Shown here in pieces: positions 1 to 10,269 of a stretch of DNA of 64,000 bases. Origin of the DNA: Odontocerum albicorne (lineage: Eukaryota; Arthropoda; Insecta; Trichoptera; Odontoceridae); NCBI GenBank assembly GCA_949825065.1, contig OX463849.1, forward strand, positions 37,787,852 to 37,851,851. Direction: 5' to 3'. Position numbers and translations under genes: made by a program. A model generated the notes under the pieces. That model was given only the letters and a program-made list of their open reading frames with translations, was not told where the DNA came from and did no database searches. Position 1 is the first letter of the stretch. Each line of letters starts with the position of its first letter.

Positions 1-147
1 AGAGTAGGGAGACGAAAGTTGAAATGGGGCCGGAAGGTGTGAGAGAATTGCCGCACACTGAGAATAATCAATTTGAGAAAGAATGCCACTGAGAGAGATA
101 TGTGGCAGAAAATCATACAAGCAGCCAAGGCTCATCCTGGGTTGTAG
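1..147 (+). pseudogene. LINE reverse transcriptase C-terminal tail
   Basis: The reading frame ending at the TAG at 145-147 closes with the signature AKAHPGL, preceded by an arginine/tryptophan-rich stretch (RDMWQKIIQAA). This resembles the last residues of many arthropod LINE polyproteins, where a W..I..EA..HPGL motif precedes the stop. An in-frame stop upstream shows decay. GATGATG-like sequence just after the stop fits a LINE 3' end. The fragment is cut by the window edge. The clade is not certain. Confidence 0.55.
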
Positions 148-180
148 GGTTGTCGATGATGTGATGAAATAAGGTTCACA

Positions 181-575
181 TTTTTCCTTAAGTATCGGAG
201 GTTGACCACTATTATGGCAATCCTATTCATAGCAGTTCAGGACAACTCAGTAAAACTTCATCCAAAATAATCCCGCAAATTCTTTAGTCATGATATGTGG
301 CGTCGTCCGCTGCCTCGTTTACCATTTATTTTTCCTTGGATGATCAGTTGTGTAATGGATCTTATGCCCGTCATTATGTGAACAAGATAAGATACTGCAA
401 CCTGCGAATCTTTACAGTTTTAAGCAGTTGTCGGTCTTTACACATACGAGCAATTACTTCCACATTTATAAGACAATCTGTCCAGGGAATCTATATATCC
501 ACATTTCAAAAGTCTCGACCCTGGTGATGTTTGCTGGTTCAGTGCCCACGCCTCCATCCCATACCATATATGAGA
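181..575 (-). pseudogene. LINE polyprotein C-terminal fragment, frameshifted
   Basis: Read on the minus strand this carries, in order, YGMEAWAL near 569, a frame change, QVAVSYL near 390, the motif LIIQGKINGKRG near 320, then LKNLRDYFG near 270 and IVVNLRYLRK near 195. This order matches the C-terminal part of a LINE family common in insects, with a YG.E.W motif followed by a GKRG.GRR..SWLKNLR block. At least one frameshift and three stops are present, so it is dead. It lies just upstream of the mariner insertion at 646. Confidence 0.65.
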
Positions 576-645
576 ATTGCAAAGATTTAATAACGAATCA
601 TACACATTCTCAATTCCAAGCTCAGGTCTCGGCTTGTGTTTTATA

Positions 646-1930
646 TTGGGTTGATGCAAAAGTAATGATCGTTTTTTATGATCCCAGGTAAAAAAAATCC
701 CAGGTAAGAAATGATGAATAGTATCTTCTTTTAAATGATTCCATTGTATAAAGGATGCTTTCCCCCTACTTTCTATTCAGTTTTGGCCTGGCCAGAGTAC
801 AGTGAAAAGCCCTTGTATTTTTTCAAAATGTCGGTCGATAAAGTGCATTTACGTCATTGTTTACTTTATGAATTCCGTAAAGACAATACCGCGAGTGTGG
901 CAACCAAAAACATTTGCGACGTGTATGGAGCAGATGTCATCAAAGTTCGACAGGTACGAAGATGGTTTACAAAATTCCGATCTGAGGATTTTTCACTATT
1001 TGATAAACCACGTACCGGGCGGCCATTGAAGTCTGATGACAACAAGTTAAAAGTCATAATTGACACAAATCCACGTCTAACCACCAGGGAGATCGCGTCG
1101 ATGATGGGAGTCAACCAAACAACCGTATTAAGACATTTGAAGCGTATGGGGATGGTTTCGCGGTACAACGTTTGGATACCTCATCAATTGTCGGCTGCCA
1201 ATTTATTGGATCATGTTTCAACGTGCTTTGCTTTGAGTGCGAGACAAAAACATGAACCTTTTTTGCATCGTTTGGTAACAGGAGATGAGAAATGGGTCGT
1301 GTACAACAACGTGACAAGAAAAAGACATTGGGCTATACCTGGACAAGCCCCATTAACAACTTCGAAGGCCGAAATCCATCAAAAAAAGTAATGCTTTGTG
1401 TTTGGTGGAATTGTAAGGGTATTGTGTATTTTGAACTCTTGGAACGCAATCAGACAATTACAACAGAACGATATTGTCAGCAATTATCCAAATTGAACAT
1501 CGCCCTTCAAAAGGATAGACCAGAATTGGTAAACAGAAAAAGGGTAGTGTTTCATCCCGACAACGCGTGACCACATGTGGCTTTGATGACCCAATACAAG
1601 CTAAATGAGTTGAATTGGGATGTTATCGAGCATCCACCGTATTGTCCAGATCTTGCTCCTTCCGATTTTCATTTATTACGATCGCTGCAAAAAATTTTAA
1701 ATGATAAAAAATTTGATACAATAGAGCAGGTAAAAACATCCCTTACTACATTTTTCGCATCAAAATCCACGGAATTTTACACTAATGGTATTAATAAGTT
1801 GATAGAAAGATGGGAGAAGGTTATAAGAACTGATGGAAATTATAAAATTGATTAAATAAATATTACAAATCTAAAAAAAAATGTTTAATTGTATATGTAA
1901 AAAACGATCATTACTTTTGCATCAACCCAA
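646..1930 (+). mobile_element. Mariner (DD34D) transposon, complete ends
   Basis: The element is 1285 bp, flanked by TA at 644-645 and 1931-1932, the expected Tc1/mariner target duplication. Its inverted repeats, 646-677 and 1899-1930, are 32 bp and identical, starting TTGGGTTGATGCAAAAGTAA. Perfect ends argue for fairly recent insertion. The single internal gene is inactivated by a frameshift and a nonsense change. Confidence 0.95.
828..1855 (+). pseudogene. Mariner transposase, inactivated
   Basis: A DDE/D transposase that would cut and paste the surrounding element. The likely start is the ATG at 828 (MSVDKVHLRH), giving a length near the 345 residues usual for mariner. A helix-turn-helix N-terminal region is followed by the WVPHxL-like linker (WIPHQL), the first catalytic Asp in VTGDEKW near 1285, the second in HPDNA near 1560, and the third in YCPDLAPSD near 1660. 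Thirty-four residues separate the last two, giving DD34D. Two lesions are visible: a one-base loss in the A-run at 1380-1387, and a TGA at 1568-1570 where the family has Arg (a CGA to TGA change). The reading frame is otherwise well kept, so decay is recent. Confidence 0.93.
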
Positions 1931-1932
1931 TA

Positions 1933-2424
1933 GCATTATTTTAATACAATTTTAATGAGATTATTTAGAAATATTAACTATTTTTATAAATATGCTCTTT
2001 TATTTATCATTCCGTCTCTAAACAGCGTTAAAAGTAAATACTCAAAATAACTCGAGTATAGTTAGTAACAGAATATATATTGATATATCTACTTACGAGT
2101 ATTTTCGTTGCTTATGATTTGCATTAGCTACACATGCTACTACCTATCCTTTATCCCTATTCTGCATTTTATTTTCGTACTTATATACCAATATAGCATT
2201 CTACCAAAGGTAACGAAGCGTTAATTGGTCTTTTCGCGCCCGTCTTTAATTAGTCGTACTCGGAATTGCCTTTGACGATTCCTCGAAGTTGACGATATTC
2301 CTGAGATAAAATCATAGAATTTGTTATCCGTTTATCGCACTTGTCTAAAATGCGTTAGAAAAATTGTATGTTGTTTTGTTTGTGATTTTGCGAATATGTG
2401 TAAAATTGTATGAAATATTGTTGG
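1933..2424. other. No supported feature
   Basis: AT-rich DNA with no credible ORF or recognised repeat. It includes one copy of the over-represented word TACGAGTA at 2094-2101. Confidence 0.6.
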
Positions 2425-2624
2425 GTTGCATTACATTCTCGTTGAAAGGTACAACATTCGAGTTTATTTCTATGTGGAAATCTTTCCAACCAGCCAGAAA
2501 GACGACACGTTAAGTGGACACCAGACTGAAACCTTTTTAAAAAATATATATGTTCCAACAGGAATCGAACCCGCAATTCACGGGCTGAGAGACAGGCGTC
2601 TTACCAACTGGCTACGGAGGTCGT
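2425..2624 (-). repeat. tRNA-derived SINE (main family), diverged
   Basis: On the minus strand a tRNA-like head lies at about 2555-2624, with an A-box-like GCCAGTTGGTAAGA and the B box GGTTCGATTCC. It is followed by the family body (CCAGTCTGG..., TGGTTGGAAAGATT...) and a degraded tail. The head shows no convincing acceptor stem, so it is a SINE rather than a tRNA gene. Confidence 0.8.
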
Positions 2625-2698
2625 TGTTATTTCCATATGCGTGATTTTTTTGACATTACATTGATACCTACCAATAAGCCAAACGTATGCTCCTTATA

Positions 2699-3959
2699 CA
2701 GGGTCTTTCAATAAGGACGCTCGATTTTTAAATGTAAATAAAACAAGTTGTATGTGAGATATCCACTCAATTTTTTTTATTTGAAATAATATTTTATGGC
2801 ATTAAGTATGGAATATAACGTTGTTCAAATGTCCGCCGCGGTTTGGCTTGGTGACACGTATTCGGGAGGTCCAATTTTCGATGACTTTGTCGCATAAATC
2901 TGGCTGAATTTGCTGGATGGCGCGTTCGTTATGTTGACTTTGAGGGCATCAATTGTTTGCGGTTTATACGCATAGACCTGCGATTTAAGGTAGCCCCAAA
3001 GGAAGAAGTCTAAAGGCGTTAAATCGCACGATCTCGGTGGCCAGTTCACGTCGCCGCCGCGCGAGATAACCATGCCCTCAAATCGCTCGTGCAGAATGTA
3101 CATCGTGGCATGCGCTGTGTGGCACGTAGCGCTGTCCTGTTGAAAACACATATCATCCAGTTTAGGCCACAATAAGTTGCTTATCATCGATCTGTAGCGC
3201 TGTTTCGTTTTGGAAGGAGTACGGACCGATGATTCCGACAAACCAAAATCCGCACCAAACAGTGACTTTCTCGGGATGCATTTGGTGCTGGTGTATCTCG
3301 TGTGGATTGGTATCGTCCCAAATCCGACAATTTTGCTTGTCACACATCCATTCATCCAAAAATGGGCCTAGTCGCTAAAGATGATTTTTTTGGCGAAATT
3401 TGTGTCAACTTCCAACTGCTCCAGAACCCAATCAGCGAACACACGGCGTTGTTTATGGTCATTTACCTTAAGTTCCTGGGTCAGTTGGATTTTATACGGG
3501 TGCAGATTCAAGTCTCGATGCAAAATTCGACAAGTTGAAGCCGCAGAAAGGCCAAATTCTTGTGAACGACGAGAAATTGACTGCCTCGGGTTTTCCCGTA
3601 CACTCTCACGCACAGCAGTGATGTTTTCAGCAGACTTTGCGTTTCGGTGACGTAAGGGTGTTGGCTGATTATTTATCGAACCGGTTGACTCGAATTTGGC
3701 CACTAAACATCGAATAGTCGACTCGGCAGGATGGTTGTGGCGAGGATAAAAATCACGTAATGCGCGAAACGTTTCTCGAACAGAGCATTGATTTTGAAAA
3801 TAAAATTTGATGATTTGCACACGTTGTTCAACGCTTTAACCTTCCATAATGATTTGCTATACACTACTGAACAATTCACAATAAATTTGACAGATGTTGC
3901 TTTAACAACATGGCCGCTATAACCTAACAAATTTCGAGCGTCCCTATTGAAAGACCCTG
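2699..3959 (-). mobile_element. Tc1/mariner-superfamily DD41D transposon, complete ends
   Basis: The element is 1261 bp with TA at 2697-2698 and 3960-3961. The terminal inverted repeats begin CAGGGTCTTTCAATA and match over 26 bp with one mismatch. The coding strand is minus. Its enclosed transposase is broken by several frameshifts. Confidence 0.92.
2802..3847 (-). pseudogene. DD41D transposase, inactivated
   Basis: Starting from the ATG at 3847 (MEG then a stop at codon 4), the reading frame passes through a helix-turn-helix region (LRDFYPRHNHPAESTIRCLV). The catalytic Asp residues are in IIFSD (about 3370), FQQDSATCH (about 3155) and LTPLDFFLWG (about 3030). Forty-one residues separate the second and third, so this is DD41D rather than DD34D, like the rosa-type group of mariner relatives. 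Frame changes occur near 3365, between 3165 and 3225, and near 2925; correcting the last recovers a C-terminus ending VIFHT at 2802-2804. Length fits a full transposase of about 345 residues. A second, much older copy of this type lies at 63050-63860. Confidence 0.88.
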
Positions 3960-3961
3960 TA

Positions 3962-4386
3962 CCTTCACCACGGTATAGGCATAAAGGAACAATTCTGTAA
4001 TACTTTGTTTCTTCTCTATCAATACATCTCATAAATATTGTTTTATCAATACTCGTCATTCATTCGTTTAATAAGCTGAAAACTAAGAATAAGTTTTTTA
4101 TCCTAATTACATATTAGTCCTTGTTTCCAATTGACTAGAAGGGGGTTTTCTGGTCTAGATAACTTATACTGTAGACGTTTTTCGAATCTTCGTTTGATAA
4201 AGGCTAAAGACAATTACAAAAATAAACTTAATGAAATGATTGCGAACATTTAAAAAATACCATGCAGCTATAGTATATAACTTCAAAGCTATTATAATGT
4301 ACATGTCGCCATGTAACATGCCATGCGTCTGCCTGCCTATACGCAAAGTACGTCGGGGACTTTTAGTCTGACTAAACTGGCAGTCT
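3962..4386. other. No supported feature
   Basis: AT-rich sequence with no recognised coding or repeat content. Confidence 0.55.
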
Positions 4387-4460
4387 GGAATTGAAACATA
4401 AAAGTTATGAATGTGCCAAATTGGAATTGAAACATAAAAAGTTATGAATGTGCTAAACCT
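4387..4460. repeat. 36-bp tandem duplication, two copies
   Basis: The unit beginning GGAATTGAAACATAAAAG occurs at 4387 and again at 4423 with few differences (an A-run length change and CC versus CT). No coding meaning is apparent. Confidence 0.85.
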
Positions 4461-4670
4461 TGTGCCAAAATTATTTATGTGACATAAAAAAATTCGGTGG
4501 CGTTGAAATTTATGATTTAAGACACTTTTTTATTTTCATTGCGGCGCTTTGTTCACATTTCTGAAACCAGTTTTAGATATTCATAAAGAAACGTCTAGAT
4601 TTTTGTAACTAATAAGAATATTTTTAAACCCTATATGTTACATACTAGAATACTCCCTAATTACGTAATA

Positions 4671-5586
4671 CACCCATACCTCGCTATACGGCCGCTCTTT
4701 ATACGGCGTTTCGCTATAACGGCCTTTTTAAATTATGGCACCTTTTCGATTTACGGCCCACAATGTTTCGTTATACGGCCAAAAAAATGCTGTACTGTTA
4801 AGAGTAATACTCACTGAGATTCTTTGAATCGACTCATGTCGCGATTCAGAATCCGCGCTGCATAGATTCATTGTTCGGATTCAGCCCAGACGCTACTCCG
4901 CGACAAAAAACCGTGTCCACACCAAGATTCATGGTGCGATTCAGTCCTTTGCGAAAAATGACTGAAGTTGCTCTCTCGAGAATTTTCCTAGCTCTTTTTT
5001 TAATTAAGAATAGCAATAAGCGCAATAAAGCCAGAGCCTGCTGTATGTTAACAGCTAACAGCTAAAAACTTGTCGAATGCGCTTTCTTATTTCGAGCAGG
5101 GAATGAACTACCAATATTTTAAACTGGGTCCAACAATCCACAACAGTGGAAAGTGATGATGGCAGCATATTATATGGTAGCTTACTGATTCTTCATGTTA
5201 ATGTTCGTCATCAGATTAAAACAGTTTTTAAACATTTTATTTTATGTTTTTCATTATATGATATGTATATGTACATATGTGCATATGATTTATTTTGTTT
5301 TTTAATTTATATGTTTATTTTTGAATTTCTGTTTATTATTACACTGTTTTGTACTTTTATTTTTAACATATGTAAGCATTTTTATAGGAAATTAAATTTA
5401 TAAAATGCTTTATGCACTAAAAACTATATTATTTTATAAAAAATTGGAACAGATCCAATTGAATTTGTTTAAAAATTGGAACAGTTCCAATGGGTTTGTA
5501 TCCAAATAATTTATTCGTTATACGGCTTTTCGCTTTACGGCCAACTTTTCCGGAACGTATCTAGGCCGCAAAGCGAGGTATGGATG
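4671..5586. mobile_element. Pogo/Tigger-like non-autonomous DNA element
   Basis: The 916-bp element is bounded by TA at 4669-4670 and 5587-5588. Its ends are inverted: CACCCATACCTCGCTATACG on the left, and CATCCATACCTCGCTTTGCG as the right-end complement. Subterminal repeats of CGTTATACGGC and CGCTTTACGGCC continue inside. No transposase frame is present. A short palindrome, ATTGGAACAG[A/T]TCCAAT, occurs twice near 5442 and 5477. The pogo assignment rests on the TA target and end style only. Confidence 0.75.
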
Positions 5587-5971
5587 TATTGGCATATGTC
5601 GAAAGTGCTCATCTCAGAGTATTCTTCTTCATCCTGCGTATTATATCTTTACTTCATTATATATTATATTGTGTATATCGTTACGCCAGGGTGAAGCGTG
5701 GAGTACCCCTGGACCAGGGCCCGATGTGGCATTACTGTTGCGGCTGTACCTGTGGATGGAGAGTTGTTTTCCACAGTCATCAGAAGAGATGCTGCCCCAA
5801 GTTTTCCTTCAATAATAATATAATTGATTATATGTGTATTTTACTAGTCCATGCATATCCATCGTCTTTCAAGACGTATAGGAACCATCAGCAATGTTAC
5901 GCCACTATTTTTCTCATATAAAAAGCATTTATTTAACTTTTATTCTTTTTCACACACAATTTAAAAAAATC
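5587..5971. other. No supported feature
   Basis: Includes a locally GC-richer stretch at about 5690-5790 and short ORFs that show no recognised family. Confidence 0.5.
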
Positions 5972-5987
5972 GTAAGATGAGACAGTA
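5972..5987 (+). repeat. Target-site duplication, left copy
   Basis: GTAAGATGAGACAGTA here matches 15 of 16 bases at 7073-7088 and brackets the LINE between them. Confidence 0.85.
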
Positions 5988-7072
5988 CCATCCACTGTAT
6001 ATTGCATTCCTTGACATGGAAAAGGCCTTCGACCGGGTTCCACGTAATACCGTGTGGTGGAGCCTGCGCAGGAAACACATTCCAGAAACTTACATTCGTG
6101 CCATAATTGATATGTACCAAGATGCAAAATCCACAATTAGAACCACGGTGGGTACGACGAATTCCATCTATGTCACCGAAGGAGTCCATCAGGGCTCAGC
6201 ATTGAGTCCATATCTTTTTGGCATTGTTATGGATGCGCTGACGGAAGAGGCACAAAAAGAGGCACAGTGGACTTTTATTTACGCGGATGACGTCGAAATA
6301 TGCGCCAATATTAGAGCACAGCTGGAAAGTGCACTGCAGGCCTAGAGATACCAGCTGAGTGGTGGTGGACTGAAGCTAAGCGTCTCAAAAACCATGTATA
6401 TGGTTCTGAATGATCCTGGCACAGACACAACGCCAATCAACATTAGTGGCCAACAAATAGAAAAGTGTCAGGAGTGCAAGTACCTGGGGACCATGATTCA
6501 CTCATCAGGAGACCTAGATTCAAATATTCAGCACCGAATATCCTCAGCTTGGCTGAAATGGCGGGAAATCGCGGGTGTGACTTGTGATAAAAAGATGCCC
6601 GTCAAACTCAAGGGGCTAGTTTACAAGAGTGTCATTCGGCCTGTGCTTACATATGGCTCAGAAACCTGGAATACCTCCCTAAGGCACGTCCGTGCCATAC
6701 AGACAGCGGAGATGAAAATGTTGAGATGGATGTGTGGTGTCACAAGGCTTGACAGGATCCGAAACTCCTACATCCGTGGGGGTCTAGGTGTACGCGACAT
6801 CTCTGACAAGATTCAAGAGAGCAGGCTGCGATGGTATGGACACGTCAGCAGAAGACCGCCAGAGTATATAAGAAACAGGGCGCAGACACTTAATGTCCCT
6901 GGTAAGACGTCCCGAGGAAGGCCCAAGCGCGAATGGCGCGAGGTGGTTGGGCGGGACATGAGGGACGCCGATGTCGCTCCGGAAGATGCACAGGATCGGG
7001 CGAAGTGGCGGCGAATGATTGGAAGGGCAGACCCCACCATCATGTGGGAATAATAATGCTAAGGAAGAGAGA
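5988..7072 (+). mobile_element. 5'-truncated RTE-like LINE with target-site duplication
   Basis: The 1085-bp insertion begins in the middle of the reverse transcriptase domain and ends about 20 bases after the stop codon with no long poly(A). A very short 3' UTR is typical of RTE-type elements. Flanking 16-bp direct repeats confirm target-primed insertion with 5' truncation. A shorter relative lies at 43365-43610. Confidence 0.88.
5989..7053 (+). pseudogene. RTE-like reverse transcriptase, C-terminal two thirds
   Basis: Would have copied element RNA into DNA at a nicked chromosomal site. Visible motifs in order are AFLDMEKAFDRVP (block with the first catalytic Asp), GVHQGSALSPYLF, and FIYADDVE carrying the YADD catalytic pair near 6280. 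Then come CKYLGTMI, LTYGSETW, the RLRWYGHV box near 6825 and a terminal GRADP motif. The C-terminal order RLRWYGHV...GRPKREW...RRADP fits RTE-clade LINEs. One TAG at 6343-6345 interrupts an otherwise open frame of about 355 residues. The endonuclease domain is absent through 5' truncation, so the ATG at 5977 lies in target DNA and is not a true start. Confidence 0.9.
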
Positions 7073-7088
7073 GTAAGATGGGACAGTA
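7073..7088 (+). repeat. Target-site duplication, right copy
   Basis: GTAAGATGGGACAGTA, one mismatch from the left copy at 5972-5987. Confidence 0.85.
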
Positions 7089-7798
7089 TCGATAAAAAAT
7101 AACTTCACTCCTGTAATTAACTGACACCTGTGTGAGGTTTGTACAAGCTTTTTGTTTATTACAGCTACTAAGATACTGAATCATGACTAAGCAGATAGCT
7201 GTTTTATTGAAAGCAATACTTCTGTAATTTTAATAAAAGTATTGCTAAAATAACTTTATATGAATGACAAACTTTCTTTGAACTGCTGTAAATTCACCAT
7301 AGTCAAGATGTGAATTAAAATTTATACTAAATAAATGAAAATATCTTGAAGACGTGTTAAAGATTCGAGACCCCTGTCTCAGACGAGGCGGCTACGGTAT
7401 GGCAATGAAAATCTGTTACGGTGACCGATGGCCGATGAGTGTGCCTCGAGTAGGTAGTCTCAATTAGAGGCAGTGCTGGGCGCTGCCTGTACTCTATTCA
7501 CTATATCATACATGTATATAATATACGAGTACATGAACAAATTTATAAAAAAATCATCCAACCCACAAAGATGGTAATACAGAGAAAGATATTGAAAGGC
7601 GTGCTGCTGCAGGTAACAAGGAGCACATATTACGGCGTTTGCCAATACACCAATCGCAAACAAAAATATTGTGCACAGTGGTGTAATAGTGCTAACGTTG
7701 ATGTGTGAAACAAAGCCTGGGCATTGAAAGGGAGTGATAAGAACTGAATAAATTAGTATAGTAAAAAAATGGTTGGATTTTTTTTATGTTTATTCGTC
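7089..7798. other. No supported feature
   Basis: Noncoding DNA with one TACGAGTA at 7524-7531. Short ORFs here look random. Confidence 0.5.
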
Positions 7799-7858
7799 AA
7801 AATATAGTATTATAAAGCAGTGTTCCCCAAAATATAGTATTATAAATCAGTGTTCCCC
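7799..7858. repeat. 30-bp tandem duplication containing a hAT-like terminus
   Basis: Two exact-length units differ at one base (TATAAAGCAGTG versus TATAAATCAGTG). Each holds CAGTGTTCCCC, which resembles hAT terminal inverted repeats. A possible hAT body follows (AAAGATTACGC...), but no matching right end was found. Confidence 0.7.
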
Positions 7859-8064
7859 AAAGATTACGCTGATGCGCTCTCGGTTGTTTCGGGCCAAATT
7901 TTCGACCAAAACAGAACTAACAACTCTTTTATTAAAAAGGTCATATGCTAGCGTTTCCGTCGTCATTTCCATGAAATATTAGGCTTAAACGTTTGCTGTT
8001 ATAGACGGCAGTGAAGATCTAAGCAGGGGACCACTGTTAGTAAGATAGTAAGTAACTCCTCAGA

Positions 8065-8276
8065 ATATAGTATTGTATTACATTTTAGTTGTATACAGTA
8101 CAGCCTGACTGACGGCTTTATTGACAATCTTTTCCAACCAACCAGAAAAAATGTTAAATAAGCCTAAAGTGAAAACCAGACTGGAACATTTTAAACAAAA
8201 TATGGGTACTAACTAGAATTGAATCCACAACCCCCGTGCTGGAAGACAGGCGTTTTATTAACTAGGCTTCAAAAGT
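8065..8276 (-). repeat. tRNA-derived SINE (main family)
   Basis: On the minus strand a diverged tRNA-like head (about 8210-8276, B-box-like GGATTCAATTC) is followed by CCAGTCTGGTTTTCACTT, the TTGGTTGGAAAAGATT block and the GTACTGTATACAAC tail. Several box positions are mutated, so it is old. Confidence 0.75.
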
Positions 8277-8803
8277 TGTAATTTTATACAAATGGTAGTG
8301 AAGATGTAAATCGGAAACACTTATTGGTTGGACTGTAACTCCTCAGAATACAAGGCAATATATTGAAAACAAATTTTGAAAGGGGGTTCTGAATAGCAGT
8401 GCTTAACCTCGGCAAATCCAAATTATATTTATGACGTCATATATTTTCGAAACTGCGTTTTTATCGTTTGCTGCAATAAAAGCAAATACCGTTCAAAAAT
8501 CAACGTAGAACAAAAATTAGGGTGGCCATGCCCAGATTGATAAAAATATTTGAGAAACCGTGAAATGACTAGTAGGTTCACTCAACTCAATTGGACGTAT
8601 ATTTGCAAAAAAGACCCGACCCACACACAACCCCCATTTTTTTCGGTTTATTTGAAATATCGAAATAACATGAATGAATCCTTTATTTGTAAAAAAAATA
8701 TCAAGCCATATAAATGAGTATATCACATCATATAAAATTCCGTATAAAAATGTTCCATACAAGCCCATAGAAACAGCTGGACGTCTCCTCAATTATCTCA
8801 GAA
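8277..8803. other. No supported feature
   Basis: No recognised repeat. Short ORFs only, none resembling a known family. Confidence 0.5.
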
Positions 8804-8814
8804 CTAGTTGCAAC

Positions 8815-8831
8815 CCGTGAAATATTCACGG
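8815..8831 (-). repeat. Helitron terminal hairpin
   Basis: CCGTGAAATATTCACGG is a perfect 7-bp-stem hairpin located eight bases from the CTAG terminus at 8804-8807. Confidence 0.75.
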
Positions 8832-8952
8832 AAGTAAAACAAATTATACATTTTTGAAATACCGAATGGAGCAAGATCAGCTTAAAGTTTTTAGGGTTCA
8901 TTAATGTTTAAAGTTTAAAATAAAAAAAGGTACATCTTGATTGATGAATTAT

Positions 8953-9162
8953 TTAATTCTCAAAAATCTCTTTATACACGATGTTTTGTGTATACTCGTA
9001 CATATAAACATTACTGTTGTTCAATTTAAATAGTTGATAAAGTTTTCCTTGAAGACTTGTTTCAGATATATTGACTTTAATGTTTTCGCGTTTCCGACAT
9101 CTTGAAAAAGACACATATAATTGTCTGCATTCAAAAACAGAGCATAAGATAAATAAACACAA
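8953..9162 (-). pseudogene. Helitron Rep/helicase C-terminal fragment
   Basis: A 69-residue frame contains QLYVSFSRCRKRENIKV and TQNIVYKEIF. These match the end of PIF1-type helicases in Helitrons, where QLYVA.SR precedes a short strand and a closing NVVY.E.F motif. That helicase unwinds DNA in rolling-circle transposition. The fragment is about one twentieth of a full Rep/helicase protein. It opens directly into the 125-bp tandem repeat upstream, so the rest of the gene is lost. Confidence 0.72.
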
Positions 9163-9412
9163 GGTTCAATACAATAGGAAATAAATTAATGATTTTATGA
9201 ATTACCATTCAAAATAAATTGGCATCGTCCCCTTTTACACCGGTTCGTTCAGTATAATTTCAATCTGTTTCAAAGTAGTAAACACAAGTAATTATAAGGT
9301 TCAATATAATAGGAAATAAATGAATTATTTAATGAATTACAATTCAAAATAAATTGGCATCGTCCCATTTTACACCGGTTCGTTCATTATAATTTCAATC
9401 TGTTTCGAAGTA
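9155..9412. repeat. About 130-bp tandem duplication, two copies
   Basis: Copy 1 starts at 9155 and copy 2 at 9280. Both contain AAGGTTCAATA.AATAGGAAA, AAATTGGCATCGTCCC and TTTTACACCGGTTCGTTCA. They overlap the 5' edge of the helicase fragment, so the duplication occurred in or beside the Helitron. Confidence 0.88.
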
Positions 9413-10136
9413 TTCCTCTCTCGCTCTCTTGTATTCAAAATTAAATTATTGTATTCTTTCTTTGGCGACAACCGTACGGGGTTTGGCCCATTTATATTAT
9501 GATAAGTAAAATATGTGATGGATCCTTTTTGCATATTTACACCACTTACAATAATTTGACATTGTTAAAAAATGAAACGAATGTATAAATTTTTCTTTGA
9601 TTTAATTGTTTATCGTATTTTTTTACCTAATCCAATCAATCACTCAACAATTCATCAATCGTAATTATTTTACTGTAGGCGCTTAACACATATTCTGTAA
9701 TACTATGTACCCTATGACATCGCACAATTTTTCATTGTAAGTATAATGAAGAATTGTGCGATAAGTATGATGGATAAATTATAAATAAATTATTAACAAT
9801 AAGTATGATGGATTCCATACACATAACATAGGATGCTAAAATGGCGCTACACACCATACTTTTTTCGGTGCAAGAATAATTCTATGGGCAAACCCTGGGC
9901 GCTATGAGTGTGCTCAGATTTTTTTCACTCGGTCATTTTTCAAGAAAGAGAAAGAAATCTGTGACCGCATTAGCAACCGCGAATGTGAGGACACGGCCGA
10001 CAAAAAAATGTCAATAGCGGAAACTTTGCTTGTTGTATATTATGGTCACTTTTAATAATAATAATTATGGTCACTTTTCATTCTGAATGATTATCTGTTA
10101 ATAAAGGCCTGCACATGGATTATTTTATTTTTTTAT
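9413..10136. other. No gene; small hairpin at 9719-9762
   Basis: The hairpin has 20-bp arms (ATCGCACAATTTTTCATTGT and its complement, two mismatches) and a 4-base loop. AATAAGTATGATGGAT-like sequence occurs twice near 9761 and 9798. The rest is unassigned. Confidence 0.6.
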
Positions 10137-10138
10137 TA

Positions 10139-10269
10139 GGCGTTAACATAAGTTGTGTAGAGTAGAAAATTTTCTTTCGAATGACGTATAACCTTTACCA
10201 TTTTGTTTTACTTTTTTTGGTGCTCATTTTTAAATTGGAAAAAAAACGGACACAACTTATGTTAACACC
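10139..10269. mobile_element. 131-bp MITE derived from a mariner 5' end
   Basis: Inverted ends GGCGTTAACATAAGTTGTG and its near-complement at 10251-10269 are flanked by TA on the left and CA on the right. The interior (AAAATTTTCTTTCG.ATGACG, then TTTACCATTTTGTTTTACTT) matches the 5' UTR of the minus-strand mariner at 48331-48437 almost base for base. It is an internal-deletion derivative with no coding capacity that would depend on that family's transposase. Confidence 0.85.

Larger units (their letters stand above)
8804..9162 (-). mobile_element. Helitron 3' end with helicase fragment
   Basis: Reading the minus strand, a helicase C-terminal fragment is followed about 120 bp later by the hairpin at 8815-8831, then GTTGCAACTAG|T. 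A short hairpin just before a terminal CTAG next to a T is the hallmark of Helitron 3' ends. The 5' end was not identified and may lie beyond 9412. No target duplication is expected for Helitrons. Confidence 0.78.

Noticed and set aside
297..691. Overlapping ORFs of 76 and 87 codons on the plus strand
   Set aside because: They run antisense to LINE C-terminal sequence on the minus strand and have no family resemblance.
2555..2624. Possible tRNA gene on the minus strand
   Set aside because: A and B boxes are present but no acceptor stem was evident, and the sequence continues into the shared SINE body, as in many other copies here.
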